Below are positions 1-14,500 of a stretch of 64,000 nucleotides of DNA, piece by piece; within the stretch, counting starts at the first letter, position 1; every line of letters starts with the position of its first letter. Location: NCBI GenBank assembly GCA_029237695.1, contig CM055279.1:22881919-22945918 (forward strand), read 5' to 3'. Under the pieces are notes generated by a model. The model was not told where the DNA came from and did not search any database. It saw nothing but the letters and a program-made list of their open reading frames with translations. The stretch comes from Conchocele bisecta (Eukaryota > Mollusca > Bivalvia > Lucinida > Thyasiridae). Both the position numbers and the translations under genes were made by a program.

Positions 1-124
1 CACGGTTACGGAAAGTAGTTCGGCGTGGGAGTTTACTGGGATATAAATTTTGGACAGAGACTTGCTACGGACCAATCAAATGTTAGGGAATGGTGTAATA
101 TTTTTGTGCTGGAATTATCATACT
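1..124 (-). repeat. Family D arm (truncated by window edge)
   Basis: Matches the non-palindromic arm of family D (see 9358-9713): GGAGTTTACTGGGATATA, GGACAGAGACTTGCTACGG and AATCAAATGTTAGGGAAT. It breaks off where the CCCCAC-ended element at 140 begins. The same junction, inverted, is seen near 49.5-49.8 kb. Confidence 0.7.
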
Positions 125-139
125 GTAATTGTTTTATTA

Positions 140-664
140 TTCTTCTTTATGCCCCACCACGATTTTGTAGTGGACATTTAGCGGTAACCTTGTCTGTCCG
201 CCCTTCCGTCTGTCCGGCACAACCTTGTAACTCATAAAACTTTTAAACCGTACAGACCTCATATGATGAGTAGATGCGCAAAGTTTATTTAGATTTTTGA
301 TTCGACCCCCGGTTAGTGGATTATCTCTCCCTTTTCGACTTAGAATTTGCGATTTTGCCTTGCAACTCATAAAACTTTTAAATTGTAATAGCTACAGACC
401 TGAAACTTGGTGTGTAGCTTCCTTATGAGTAGATGCGGAAAGTGTTTTTCTTTTCTTTTTTCTAAACCGTAATAGCAGGAGGCTTGATGCTTGGTTTCTG
501 TATGGTGTGTACATGTAGATGCACAAAGTGAATTTTTATTTTTGTATTGACACTGAGCCATGGATTATCTCCCCCTTTTGGACTTGGGAGTTTGCCTCTG
601 TTACTATCATTACTCATCATTTGCTATGTGGGGCATCCGTATTATATGAACACATTTTCTAGTT
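140..664 (+). repeat. CCCCAC-ended element (family P), short copy
   Basis: Left end TATGCCCCACCACGATTTTG, right end ATGTGGGGCATCCG then TGAACACATTTTCTAGTT; the ends are inverted around GCCCCAC. The interior holds diverged direct repeats of 'ACTCATAAAACTTTTAAA' and 'CCCTTTTCGACTTAGAA' type. A longer relative is at 7507-8538. 665-865 shows no recognised feature. Confidence 0.65.
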
Positions 665-865
665 TTTTATCTGTCTTATATCTTTAGAAAAACATCTTTC
701 AGTAGCACATGACAGTCGATTCCCATTCACTGTTAGGGCATGTTTTTGTTTATAAAAATGGAGGTCAAATATCTCATCCCCCGGATGTCCAACAGACAAC
801 AAACTTACTTAAGTGATCATGGTGATGTTGAGATTTACTTTGCTTCATACTTGTACTAACACCAG

Positions 866-1947
<1,082 letters not shown>

Positions 1948-2090
1948 TGAGTCAGTCAATCCAGACCAGCCCATGTCTACAGGGTCAGTGTGACACTCTC
2001 CCACTGTGACAGTGTCCAGTCGGTGTATGACTTCCACAAACCCACATTTTGGAGGACACTCACACAAAGTTTTCATATTATACATACACA

Positions 2091-2206
2091 GGGATTCCGC
2101 AGGGGAAAATAATTATTATTTTTTTCCCGAAAATTGTAATTTTTATCGCCAATTGTTTATTTTTATCGCCAATTGCGAAAGTGGCGATCGCCAGCGGAAT
2201 CCCTGC
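2091..2206. repeat. Short inverted-terminal-repeat element
   Basis: 116 bp with terminal inverted repeats CAGGGATTCCGC / GCGGAATCCCTG. The inside is AT-rich with a duplicated 'ATCGCCAATTG'. The ends resemble hAT-type non-autonomous elements, but I see no clean 8-bp target duplication. Confidence 0.5.
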
Positions 2207-2274
2207 ATACATAATACATGTGTAAAATACAAACACACAAACACTGTGGAAGTTTCCAGTCTGATCTATGACTT

Positions 2275-2671
2275 AGTGATTGCTCTTTATAGGAATCACG
2301 ATTTGCCTGGTTTGGTTCTCAGGTACGTTTTTATCTTTGGCTCTTTTGTTACCTGGGAGTTGAATTGGGTTATTGCCCATTATAAAAGGTATTAAGATTA
2401 TTACTGATCCTACTGCTTTTGGGAGGGGCCAAGTGATTCTGGTGTGGCGAGGACCTGGCATCAGATCAGGGTTATTCTGATTTCAGGGCTGAATATATGG
2501 TTTTGTTATTGTAAATATTCAGTTCTGATTTTGGGATTTTCCACCTATTTGTATATGTACTTGAACATGTACTTGTACAGGTAATATATGGTATTTAATA
2601 CTAAACCCATTGACCCGGCCTTATATGACCTCCGCTGTTGATAGGCCGTTAAACCCCAACAAACAAACAAA
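2275..2671 (+). mobile_element. SINE-like retroposon with (AAAC)n tail and 14-bp target duplication
   Basis: Perfect direct repeats CTGATCTATGACTT flank it at 2261-2274 and 2672-2685. It ends in CTGTTGATAGGCCGTTAAAC, CCCAAC and (AAAC)n. A second copy with its own target duplication is at 2901-3303. It split a local direct repeat of 'TTTTGGAGGAC' sequence (1905-2260 and 2690-2790). Confidence 0.8.
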
Positions 2672-2900
2672 CTGATCTATGACTTCTACAAACCTACATA
2701 GTATTGCAGTAACACATTTTGGAGGACTATCACATCAAGTTTCCATATGAAGCATTAGACATGTGTAAAATACAAACACTGTGGCAGTTTGCAGTATTGT
2801 TTAATCATGAGCAGTGAAATCTATCTGAAGAGGGGTGCCACTGTAAGACTATTACCGGTATATAAGCACGGCACTGGCATCACATGTCTATTCATGATTG

Positions 2901-3303
2901 TGGGTGGAAGGTGGGTGCAAGCGATGGGTAATTTAACGATCGGTGTTCATCCTTACCGGAATTCCGATAGGAGACCTGGTTTGGCCCTCACATACGTCTT
3001 TGGCATTTTGTATGTGACAGTTGAATCTGGTTATACCCCTTATGTGAGTATTACGATATTCGTAATCCTATTTTAGGGGAAGGGGCCAAGTGACTTTGGT
3101 GTGGTATGGACCTGCCACCAGGTCGGGTTATTCTAATTTCAGGGCTGAATATATTGTTTCTCGATGTAAATATTCTGTTCTGATTTTGGAATTTTCCCCC
3201 CAATGCAGCAGGTTAAAATGGGATCGAACCCGTTTGCCCGGCCTTACATGACCTTAGCTGTTGATAGGCCATTAAACACCAATAAACAAACAAAACAAAC
3301 AAA
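2901..3303 (+). mobile_element. SINE-like retroposon, second copy, 13-bp target duplication
   Basis: Flanked by CTATTCATGATTG at 2888-2900 and 3304-3316. Internal GGTTTGGCCCTCACATACGT and the tail GATAGGCCATTAAAC...(AAAC)n match the copy at 2275. Downstream (3304-3400) the target sequence is itself in 2-3 loose tandem copies. 3420-3830 has two diverged copies of 'GATGACCCTGGG' sequence and nothing else. Confidence 0.8.
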
Positions 3304-3830
3304 CTATTCATGATTGCAAAGAACAGAAACAAGCCTTATGTCTATTGAATATTCATGATTGCAAAAAACACAAACAAGCATAATGTCTATTCATGATTGC
3401 GCAGGAATGATAAAAACTTGGCAGGAATGATCGATAGTCAGTGCTCTTTCAGATTTGTTAAAATGATGACCCTGGGATCAAAAATGGGCAGGGCAAGATG
3501 GCCTCCATAGAAAATTCAAAATCTCAATTTCAAATGATTGATAATTAATGCCCTGTCTGATTTGTTAATATGATGACCCTGGGTTCAAAATGGGCGGGGC
3601 CTGGACGATCAAGTAGGGGTCAAATTTCACATTTCAAATATGATCATGTCATCAAATCAAAGGTATCGAGGAGATGATCACTCTGGAACATTTCTTTTCA
3701 AAATCGGATGATGACATCATCCAAGATGACTTCCGAAAGGTCATCTATTTATTATAGATTTCAAACGTCTTCTCCTCGTGACCGTTTGGCCAATACTGGT
3801 CAAACTTCGCAGTCATGGTCCGTAGGCCTG

Positions 3831-4133
3831 TAGCCTATTTCACCAACATTGCAAAGTATACTTTGCCAGAAAAGTATACTTTGAGGGAGTAATCATTTAT
3901 TTTTCCTGAAATGCATTATTTCAGATAGAACTAACCACTGCATTCATTTGATGATTAAAAGTATGCAGAATTATTATACTTAATTTATTACATTATCACA
4001 GCCAAAATGGCTGTGATAATGTAATAAATTCAGTATAATAAAAATTGATAAAATTATCCTAAAATTGAAAATTTCTCCCTCAAAGTATACTTTGCTAGAT
4101 AAGTATACTTTGCAATGTTGGTGAAATAGGCTA
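3831..4133. mobile_element. Family A inverted-repeat element (complete copy)
   Basis: Ends are TAGCCTATTTCACCAACATT and its inverse. The subterminal AAAGTATACTTT motifs are duplicated on each side. The core is a long near-perfect palindrome centred on CAGCCAAAATGGCTG and bounded by ATTATACT...AGTATAAT. No coding capacity, so it would be a non-autonomous DNA element. Best reference copy for the family. Confidence 0.85.
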
Positions 4134-4318
4134 CTGGTGAGCGGTAAAAGCCCATTTGGGCCTCTTGTTACCAGTGTGGGTTCTGATCAGTTGGCACACA
4201 ATTTCGCTGTCGGATGAGGTTGACAATTGTTTGAAGCATCTAGAATATTTATTCTGACCAACGGTAACGGACCTGATCCAAATTGAAGATTGGCCATCGG
4301 CTGATAGAATATATTACC

Positions 4319-4697
4319 AGGGCTCCAGATAAGGAATTAGTAAATGAGTATTGTCACTCTATCATTTCTGAAGCAATTGGTATTTCAATTAGGTATAAAA
4401 TCTCACTACTGTTTACACATCAACAGACAGCAATTATTGAATGGTTTGCTTCGAAATGAAAACATCTTGGCTTTCATTAGAATTGTCTCCTTGGAGACAA
4501 TTCTAATGAAATACCAAGATGTGTTTTCATGGAATATAAGAAAAAATATGCTATATTTGTGGTCTGTTTATTGTTTTCTGCAGCATGATAAAGGTACCAT
4601 AAGTGCTTTTTGATACTCGCTACTTCTGATTTCAATTGGGTTTTTGGCAATATTTATTGGGTATTTAAGCGAATACGCAGCTTATCTGGAGCTCTGT
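4319..4697. mobile_element. Family N inverted-repeat element
   Basis: About 380 bp with ends GGGCTCCAGATAAGG / CTTATCTGGAGCTC and a central hairpin around TAGAATTGTCTCCTTGGAGA. A second copy lies at 35449-35829 in the opposite sense. 4700-4950 holds only the end of a family B copy (about 4903-4930). Confidence 0.75.
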
Positions 4698-4954
4698 ATT
4701 ACAGCATCTAAGACATCATAGCCACCAGACCAGCCTGTGCACTGTATGGTCAGGGCCTACACTGTTTGCTATTTGTGTCACTGATGTATAGTTACTGACA
4801 TCAGAAAAAAAAGAAATGGGTTTTTATTCAACTGCCTAAGGATCATGATGAACACAATACATGGAGTAAATACATGTAGTTGTAAATTATATGCTCTGGG
4901 GGCCGTTTCACTAAACTTTGTACGACTAACAATCCATCACCTGTTGTATAGTCG

Positions 4955-5108
4955 GTGGTAGGTGGGAGCATGTGATGGGTAATTTAACGATTGGGGTTCA
5001 TCCTCACAGGAATTCCGACTGGAGACCTCGTTTGGCCCTCACATACGTCTTGGCATTTTGTATGTGATAGTTGAATCTGGTTATACCCCTTATGTGAGAA
5101 TTACGATT
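4955..5108 (+). repeat. Fragment of the (AAAC)n-tailed retroposon
   Basis: Shares GGGTAATTTAACGAT, GGAATTCCGA and GGTTTGGCCCTCACATACGT-like sequence with 2901-3060, lacking the 3' half and tail. Confidence 0.65.
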
Positions 5109-5112
5109 ATTA

Positions 5113-5286
5113 GAGACCACCAAATGCAGCTTAACAAGACGCGTTTGATGCGCCATATTTCATCAAAATCCCATGCATAATAAGGACAAAATAAAAGAAT
5201 AAATACTTTGAATCGGAGTGATTCTGGAAGTTTCAGTACTTGTTGTTGTTGTTGTAACCACGTAATCATACACCTTGAAGATTATC
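5113..5286. repeat. Family G half element
   Basis: Only one arm of the hairpin family described at 19198-19614: ACCACCAAATGCAGCTTAAC, then (TTG)n and ACCACGTAATCATACACCTT. It lies just past the stop codon of the cyclase gene, likely within its 3' UTR. Confidence 0.7.
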
Positions 5287-5379
5287 TGGTGCACAGAGAG
5301 GTTTGATCACCATTCAACCCGTCTCGGCCGACGTCTATATGCATGAACATGTAGTAATGTGATCCATGTGAATTCAATG

Positions 5380-5502
5380 TCAAATATTTGCCGATTCCTC
5401 CACGGTGATCATCCTGACGTTGGACAGCAGAACTGTGGGAGATGTGACGTCATTGTTGTGTTTCCAACCCTTCAGCCAGTAGGTCGTCATCCCCGCATCG
5501 TC
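5380..5502 (-). CDS. NIT-GC exon 8: end of cyclase domain and stop codon
   Basis: Acceptor TCTGTCCGCAG before 5502. It encodes DDAGMTTYWLKGW, the TYWL hallmark that closes guanylate cyclase domains, then a 27-residue tail ending in EESANI and TGA at 5382-5380. The acceptor's polypyrimidine and branch region lies in or against a family Q element starting near 5519. The 3' UTR would run into a half copy of hairpin family G (5113-5286). A possible poly(A) signal in minus sense is at 4828-4823 (weak). Confidence 0.9.
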   Translation of the reverse strand, partial: DDAGMTTYWLKGWKHNNDVTSPTVLLSNVRMITVEESANI

Positions 5503-8500
5503 CTGCGGACAGAATGAGTGATCATAGCTAGTTATTTCCCTTTGCAAATATATTTATAGAGATCCAGTCCTATGCTGTATTTCAGCGTTTATTTCTTACT
5601 GAATATCACATTGAGTTTTGCGATAAGAGTAGACCCAGACATCTGTGCAGTCTGAACTGATTCTACACTGATTGAAATGACATTAATAAGTGTGAAAATA
5701 TGAATCTGGCAAATAATGCAGTCCCTGATTAAATTGCGCAGATACATAGGATGATCTGTATCCGATTTCATCAAAATTGCAAAGTACACTTATCTAGCAA
5801 AGTGTACTTTGAGGGAGTAATCATTGATTTTTCCGAAATGCATTATTTCATATAGAACTAATGATTGCATATATTTGATGATTAAAACTATGTAGAATTA
5901 TTATATTGAATGTATTACATTATCACAGCCAAAATGGCTGTGATAATGTAATAAATTCAGTATAATAAAAATTAATACATTGAATTTTAAAATTGAAAAT
6001 TTCTCCCTCAAAGTATACTTTGCTAGGAAAGTATACTTTGCAATGTTGGTGAAATAGGCCCGTAATCAAAAATTGTTAAAAACATTACAATGGTTCCTTT
6101 TCACAACAATTCCTGTTACATACGCCCGTGTTACAAGAAATAAGGCCCTAAACTTTATTATTTGGACCGGATTTCTATAAATGTAATCAAAGGGAGATAA
6201 GCTACAATCCCTCATTATTCAGTGGTAGGGTACTACGTCATGCACCTGTTTGATATAGTCCATTTGCAGTCCACAGAGTGAAAAACAATATCCTTAATAT
6301 TCGAGATATCTGGCACACACTTCCTTGAATGGTGGTCACTGACAGAATAACGAATGGTGTAGACCTTGTGTTTATGAACATCTGAATCGTTTCACTAAAC
6401 TTTGTACGACTTAAATGTTCGTAAATTTAAAATTATGATTGTCTGTAAATTTCACATTAACAATGTGTTATTGTAAACAATTATCATTATTATTGGATTA
6501 ACATTTATTGAGCATAGGCTGCATATAATAATACATGTACTATACCATTCTGTGTCTTTATGCTTTTAATACTTTGATTTGACTATGAATGATGATTACG
6601 ATGAAGGCAACCAAGATACAGTTGAACGGCACCAATGCGCACACAACGCTCAGACATATGAACCAGTGTTTAATGACTAGTCCGTGTTAACTGTTCGGAA
6701 TTCATTTGCTGGACAATATTGCATTTCGTAAGTATATATATATATCAAGGTGCATGATCACGTGGTTATCACAACAACAACAATGTCTGAAAGTGTTGAA
6801 AGCGCACCCACTTCAAAATAAGTATTATTTGATTTCTTCCTTAATATGCAACGGATTTTTATGAAATATCGCGCACCGAATGCGCCTTCATGACCTGCAT
6901 TTGGTGATGTCGGGACTTCGGCACATACTTATGTCGTTTTTGGGAAGAATCGATTTCCGCATCAGTAAACACGGAAATCGATTCTTCACGAAAGCGACAG
7001 AAGTTTGGGCCAAAATACAGAGACGTCCAAATGCAGCTTAACGAGACGCATTTGATGCGACAATATAACAGAATACGTACTTTGAATCGGAGGCGCTTCT
7101 GGAAGATTCAGTAATTGTTGTTGTTGTTACCATGTGATCATGCACCTTGTATTTATTTAATATATACTAGATACAGTGTCAATCCTGCTGAGAGAGTAGC
7201 GAGTATGTATCTACACGGGTTGTCTGCCTAATTTGGAATTGTGGCATGTACTTTTGTAAAGGTTTGGTTCACCTACTTTCACTTTGATTTGGCCCCGGCG
7301 ATCGAGGATGAAACAGTCGTGTGACTTGAGTGCTGTCACGGATGCCTCCGATATCTGCACCTTCAAATCTGAAATTAAAATATGACCGTTAGCTGGCCGT
7401 GCATTGGCTGAATACGCACTTACTGATATTGGACAAGAAATGACAGGTGTCCGTTCAAGGGCGTCGTCGGGCGGGGGGGGGGGTGGGGCTTTTTGAGCCA
7501 ACATGATTTTTATACCCCACCACGATAGTGGAGGGGGCATTTAGTGTTACCCTTGTCCGTTCGTCCCGTCCGTCCGTCCGTCCGTCCGTCACAAAACTTT
7601 AACGCTCGGGTAAATGTCTCATAATTTCTTCATCCTTGAACCGATCTGCTTCATATTTCAAATACACATTGCTCTAATGGTCCTCTACCGCCCTGTGCCA
7701 AATCCACGTTCGTCCTACCCCCGCCAAGCCCAGGGTCAAGGTCACATACTTAGTGCTTCAAAAACTTTAATGCTCGGGTAAATATCTTATAATTTCTGTT
7801 TTCTTTCACGGATCAGCTTCATACTTCATATACACATTGCTCTAATGGTCCTCTACCACCCTGTGCCAAATCCACGTTCGTCCTGCTCCCGCCAAGCCCA
7901 GGGTCAAGGTCACATACTTGGTGCTTCAAAAACTTTAACGCTCAGGTAAATATCTTATAATTTCTGTTCCCTTTCACGGATCAGCTTCATACTTCATATA
8001 CGCATTGCTCTAATGGTCCTCTACTGCCCTGTGCCAAATCCACGTTTGTCCTGCCCACGCCAAGCCCAGGGTCAAGGTCACATACTTAGTGCTTCAAAAA
8101 CTTTAACGCTCGGGTAAATATCTTATAATTTGTGTTTTCTTTCACGGATCAGTTTCATACTTCATATACGCATTGCTCTAATGGTCCTTTACCACCTTGT
8201 GCCAAATCCACGTTTCTCCTGCCCCCGCCAAGCCCAGGGTCAAGGTCACATACTTGGTGCTTCAAAAACTTTAACGCTCGGGTAAATATCTTATTATTTC
8301 TGTTCCTTTTCACGAATCAGCTTCATACTTCATATACACATTGCTCTAATGATCCTCCACTGCCCTGTGCCAAATCCACGTTCGTCCTGCCCCGCCAAGC
8401 CCAGGGTCAAGGTCACATACTTGGTGCTTCAAAAACTTTAACGCTGAGATAAAAAAGATTTTGACTTGGAATTTGGCCTCATTTATTATCAAAGCGATAT

Positions 8501-11500
8501 GTGGGGCATCCGTGTTCTATGAACACATTTTCTAGTTTGAAACTAAAAATGGCAAAAATAGAAAATTATTTTTCTCGTATCTCGATTTGTGAGACTCTTA
8601 TAGGTTAAATTTCATCATCGAATAGTTGAATGACTTTTTCTGTTTTATATTGCGCTTTATAATTTGTCGAGTCCGCTTGCGGAAAGCGAGATATAGTGAT
8701 CACCATGACGTCCGGGCGTCCGTCTGTCAGTCCGAAATCTGCGTTAAAGTTTTTAAATACCTTGTATCTCTGCAGTCCTAAGTCACATTGACTTGTCACT
8801 TCATATTCTTATTAGTCATCATCCATATATTCATGCTGTATCCCACTCATGCGGCCCATGTGCCCACGGTCAAATGACTTTGCGTTACATTTTTGTCAAC
8901 ATTTGCGTTAAAGTTTTCAAATACCTACTATCTCTGTACATGTAATTTGTTGACAGAAAACACCTGCGACCAACCCTCTGATTAATTATTATACACAATG
9001 GAATATTTAGTCTTCGCCTCTACGACCAGTCGTTGTCCGTCCGCATCCGTGTGTCGGTTCGTAATATTTGATTGAGCGTATTCCAGTAATATACATATAT
9101 AATCTCTACAACTATCTGATTGACTTGCTGCGCTATGTTAAAACTGGGGTCCCATCTAGTAGGTACAGCATTTTCTTTATGGAAATTAAATAAGTGAATA
9201 ATTGTTTAACTATTCACCAGTTTTAAAAATTACGAGTGCCCGCTAAAGAGGTCGTACTGACTGTAAGCCAACTATTAGGGTAAATAGCATATGACCATAT
9301 AATTAACACCGTTAATATATCGTATACAATCGCGTAAAGGTCTATCATATATAGTACAATAATTCCAGCACAAACATATTTACTCCATTCCCTTACATTT
9401 GATTGGCCCGTAGCAAGTCTCTGTCCAAAATTTATATCCCAGTAAACTCCCACGCCGAACTACTTTCCATAACCGTGAGGTGCAGTTAAAATAATTCTTA
9501 AGAAAACGGAAAATAAACACATTTTCTTGATGAATTTATTTAAAATGCTGGAATTATAAGGAATGAATGGCCTTTTTGTGGAATTTATCGGGGATATAAA
9601 CTTGGAAAAGTCGCGGGAATACTGGACGAGGCCTTCCGGCCTTCGTCCAGTATTCCCGCGACTTTTCCAAGTTTATACCCCGATAAATTCCACAAAAAGG
9701 CCATTCATTCCTATATTAAATGTGATACCGTACACAGATATGGTACATGTATGTTTGTTGATACAAATGTACCAGAAGTATACACATTGTATAAACTTCG
9801 TATAAACGTACGAATTGAATGGTATATCGATATTGGTATGTACGTACGCGTATACTATTGGTATAGTGCGTATATATGACATGCATAAATGCCCTACTGT
9901 ATTAATAATACAATATACAGTCAAACCTGTATGCAGGCCAGCCATGGGAAAAGACAAATCTGGCCTTTGTTCACAGGTGGTCTTTATTCACAGGGTCATT
10001 TATATAGTCATTGTGCTATTTGGACAACACAATTGTGGCCTTTACAACCAGGTGATTGCTATTCGGAGGTGGTCATTCGCACGGGTTCGACTGCATTGTA
10101 TACAAATTCAGGGCGGCCATTGCTAAGTCTAAGATGACCGCCATGGGGGTGGTTAAAAATGAAAATACCACTGGCTATGTTGTATGTGATGAAAATATGA
10201 TTATCGCCAAAAAAGAATCGGTATTCTACCTGTATTAGAAGTGTACGATATACATGTATAATGCATACTAGTATAGCATTTCAGAGCAGCTATTTTGAAA
10301 TCCAATATGGTGGACAAATGATTTGTCTAAAAAAACTGGAACCAACCCCAAATGCAAGACTACATATTAACATTATACACTAAATGGGAACATTGTAATA
10401 AGACATTGTCAACCCCCCGTTCAGCCACGGAGTTTACATAGATCACAGTTTACCACCAGTTGGAGTCTGAATGTAAATGCCGTAAAACACAGGAAAGTGC
10501 ATTTCGAGCTCGAAAATAGGACAACCCCCTAGTTGCGAACGGTAACTTGCAATTGCTCCCGTACCGTCCGTTGCTAGCTAGCACGGGAGTAGATTGCAAT
10601 AGTTACTTTCGCAACTAGACACCCCGCCCCCCGTTCCCCAAATTCTGAATCCGCCCCTGTGCGCGTAATACTAACATTGTCCGGTGGCCTCGAGGTGGTG
10701 GGCGAGCGTCACCGTCTCTCCAACGACACAGTAGCGCGGTGTCTTGTTGTCCACCACCCCCGCCACCACGGCACCTGCAGGCGGCCCAGGCAGTCAATCA
10801 GTTACCATGGTTACATGCGCTAATCTTACCATATGTGAATTTATCTTATATTTCAAAATACTGGCGTATTGTGCTTGAAATCAAGCAGCTGGATTGTCTG
10901 AGCCTGGGCTGTGCTACAGCTCACACTCAGTCAATCAAACTGCTAGATCTAGAAACGATGACATATCGGCAATATTGTGTGTACCGTTGCAATTTACACG
11001 GGGCTGTGGCTGGAGAAATAGCGTTTGGGGATGCATGACCAGTGTAGCTCCAGTAGCCTATTTCACCAAAATTGCAAAGTATACTTATCTTGCTAAGTAC
11101 ACTTAAGGGTGAAGTTTTCAAGCTGTGGCTGTGATAATGTAATACATTCAGTATAATATGTATGCATACTTTTAATCATCAACTATATTCAGACGTCCGT
11201 ATGCATTGCAATTTTGGTGAAATAGGCTACAGATATCCGCTCTTTAAGTTTGTTTTCTGATCCTGCCTCATGAGCTTCAACGTTCATGTATTGTGAAACA
11301 TGTGTGTTATAGAGAATAGTAGGTTAGTGCAGTGAATGGGAAAAAATATCCGGCAAGGCTCAAGAATTTCTTTTTTTCTCATCAGAAGTATATGTTGTGA
11401 CCACTCATTTGAACCGTCTCGCCGATACGGTTCAAATGAGTGGTCCCAACATATACTTTGGTTCAGAAATAAGGAAAATAGATAGAGAATAGTAGGTTTG

Positions 11501-14500
11501 TGCCGTGAATGGGAAAGCATATCTGGCAAGGCTTAGGAAACGGGATGGGCGAGGCTCTGCCGAGCACATCCCGTTTCCGAGCTGCGCCAGATATTTTTCC
11601 CATTCACGGCACTCGCCTACTATTCTATTTATCCCGTTAACACCTACAAATGGCTTTAAAATGCAAACAAGTAACCCCAGTCACCGCATATATTCATACG
11701 CGGTGATTATGTCGAATTGACAGGATATCAAAAATGTTTCACGGCACCGTGTTTCACGGCACATACGCACCGTGTTGACGGGATAATTTTAAAACATAAA
11801 ACATCTTAACTAAAGTTACCTGTAGTTAGCAAATTTGTTGTATGTTCTAGTTCATTTACGTCGGTATGTTTTGCGGGGATGGCTTAATAATGCACATCAT
11901 TGCAGTTTCGTTTTGGAAGATATGAGCCACCGTTGATAAAAAAAAAGTCCAGTTGGACGCGTGTGGCCAGTGTTGATCCCGATTTATCCCCTCAACACAG
12001 TGCGTATGTGCCGTGAAACACGGTGCCGTGAAACACTTGTGATATCCTGTCAATACGACCTAATCACTGCGTATGAATATGTGCGGTTGTCATAGTCGAT
12101 TCTCCGATTTTGAGGGTGCGGCTGGGTTTATTATTTTGCATTTTAAAGCTATTTGTAGGGGTTGACGGAATAAATAGAATAGTAGGTTAGTGCCGTGAAT
12201 GGGAAACTATCTAGCGAGGCACGGAAACGGGATGTGCTCGGCATAGCCTCGCCCATCCCGTTTCCCGAGCCTTGCCAGATATTGTTTCCTATTCACGGTA
12301 CTAACCTACTATTCTCTATGTAAACACCGTGCAGGACGTACAATGTACTGTTGATTAAGAATTAAAAAAATAATCAAATGTAAACACGTTTTCATCAATA
12401 ACAAAAAAAGTCTCCCTCCCCAATTGTTTTTGGTATTTGACATCAAATATTGATTTGGTGATATTTTGGCGAAAACAAAATAATTTCTATGGGCATTTAC
12501 ATGATTTAACATGGGAGAATGGAGGTGGAGAAGCTGGTGGCGGGCACTACAATGTTGTATTAATTGCCATACTGTATTAATTGTCAATGTGATTTCGTAC
12601 CTACATGTAAGAGGATGAGCAATATTTCAATAAAAATATTTATAAAACTTACGTTACTCGTATTTTACATAAAAGACGTCGAAAGTTGAAAAGATGTCGA
12701 AAAGACGTCGAAAGTTGAGGGAAACGCATTTGCGCTGAACATTTCGTCAACATTCGAGGTCATTTTCAGAACATATCACCATTTCTATAAATATGTTTTC
12801 ATGGAAAAAAAACCTTGTCCCCTATGAGAGGAGGGCCTTTCACCTGTGTGCATTTACCTGTGTGTATGCCTATGCGCACCCGCAGTTTCTCCCCCGACTG
12901 TTGGTGCAGCTTCATCTCGGCGAAACTCTCCAGGAGATCGAGGGAGAGTCGGGCTATCTCGTACACATGCCGGTCGCCGTTCCGCAGCGGAAGTCCAGAC
13001 GCCAGGGTGTACGCGTCACCTTGACAACAAACACACGCCGGGGTTAAGGACCCGTCAATACATGTACCCCTGATCATCATATGATTGAAACATAATTGCT
13101 TCCTAACTGTGATGGGATATATTCATAACATATCAATGAACATTGCCTCGTTACCATGGTTACTGTATCCAATATGGCACATCGACCATCCTTGTGCGTT
13201 CAAGCCATCATCCAGTTTCACCTCTAGTGGCGTTTGACAAAAAACAGAAACTCCAAAGTATAACATGATACCATGTCACTAATCATACATAGAAATGCAA
13301 GGACAACGGACTCCTATCAATTACACCAAGATGTACTGCAAGTCAGATATCGGTGTACATTTGCCAACATTCTCAAAACGTGTATAGGTTATGGCTGAGG
13401 TGTACACTTTTGCTAGATACTGTATTGTGTTAATACACATGGACCGTAACAATTATTTATCCCGTCAACACAGTGCGTATGTGCCGTGAAACACGGTGCC
13501 GTGAAACAGTTTTGATATCCTGTCAATACGACCTAATCACTGCGTATGAATATGTGCGGTCGCTGGGGGTTATATTTTTGCCGTTTACAGCCATTTATAG
13601 GTGTTGACGGGATAGGATAAATATAATAGTAGGTTAGTGCCGTGAGTGGGACAAAATATCTGGCGCGGCTCGGAAACGGGATGTGCTCGGCAGAGCCTCG
13701 CCCATCCCGTTTCCGAGCCGCGCCAGATATTTTTACCCATTCACGGCACTAACCTACTATTCTCTATTTACTCACCCAATATGAAGCGTGACTGCAGTGG
13801 ACAGGTTATATTGTTATAGTGTGACAATCTAATCATGGAGTACACGAGGTGTACACGGCATGTGTTGTGTGGCTAGCCAGGTAAACGTGACACACTGTGC
13901 CATTTTATGTGTATGAGGCTATTTACAATGGTGATTCGAGTTGTTAAAAAAAGCACAAAACTGTCCTGAAAACTGACATATTTTACGGTTTGGTGTAATA
14001 TAATTGATAGTTCTTCATCTGCGTGTGTTTTCCTGTCTTTTGTATTTATAGTTAGTTACATTATAGCATATCGAGGGTTCAGCGCAATACGGTCGTAACT
14101 CACTTTTTTTGTAAAATGTTCAGGAGATCCAAAATATTTCTAAAACTAACAATTACACTCAGTTATGTACCATTTTCACGTATGTTCTGTAATAACAGAC
14201 ATGAAAAATAAATAACCTTATGAAAAAAAATCAAATAAAAAAGTGAGTTACGACCGTATGGCGCTGAAAATAACAGCCAAAATGCTGAAATAGTTCAGCG
14301 CAATACGGTCGTAACTCGGAATCAATTTTTAAAAATATGTTGTAAAACTTGATATTTTGATACTGACAAACTATTTTAATTATATTGAGCCATTGTTGAG
14401 GTTTTATCCCGTCAACACAGTGCGTATGTGCCGTGAAACGCGCTGCCGTGAAACATTTTTGATATCCAGTCAATACAATTTTTGCATTTTACAGCCATTT

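Noticed and set aside
12793..13073. Plus-strand open frames at 12.8-13.1 kb
   Set aside because: Antisense shadows of cyclase exon 5.
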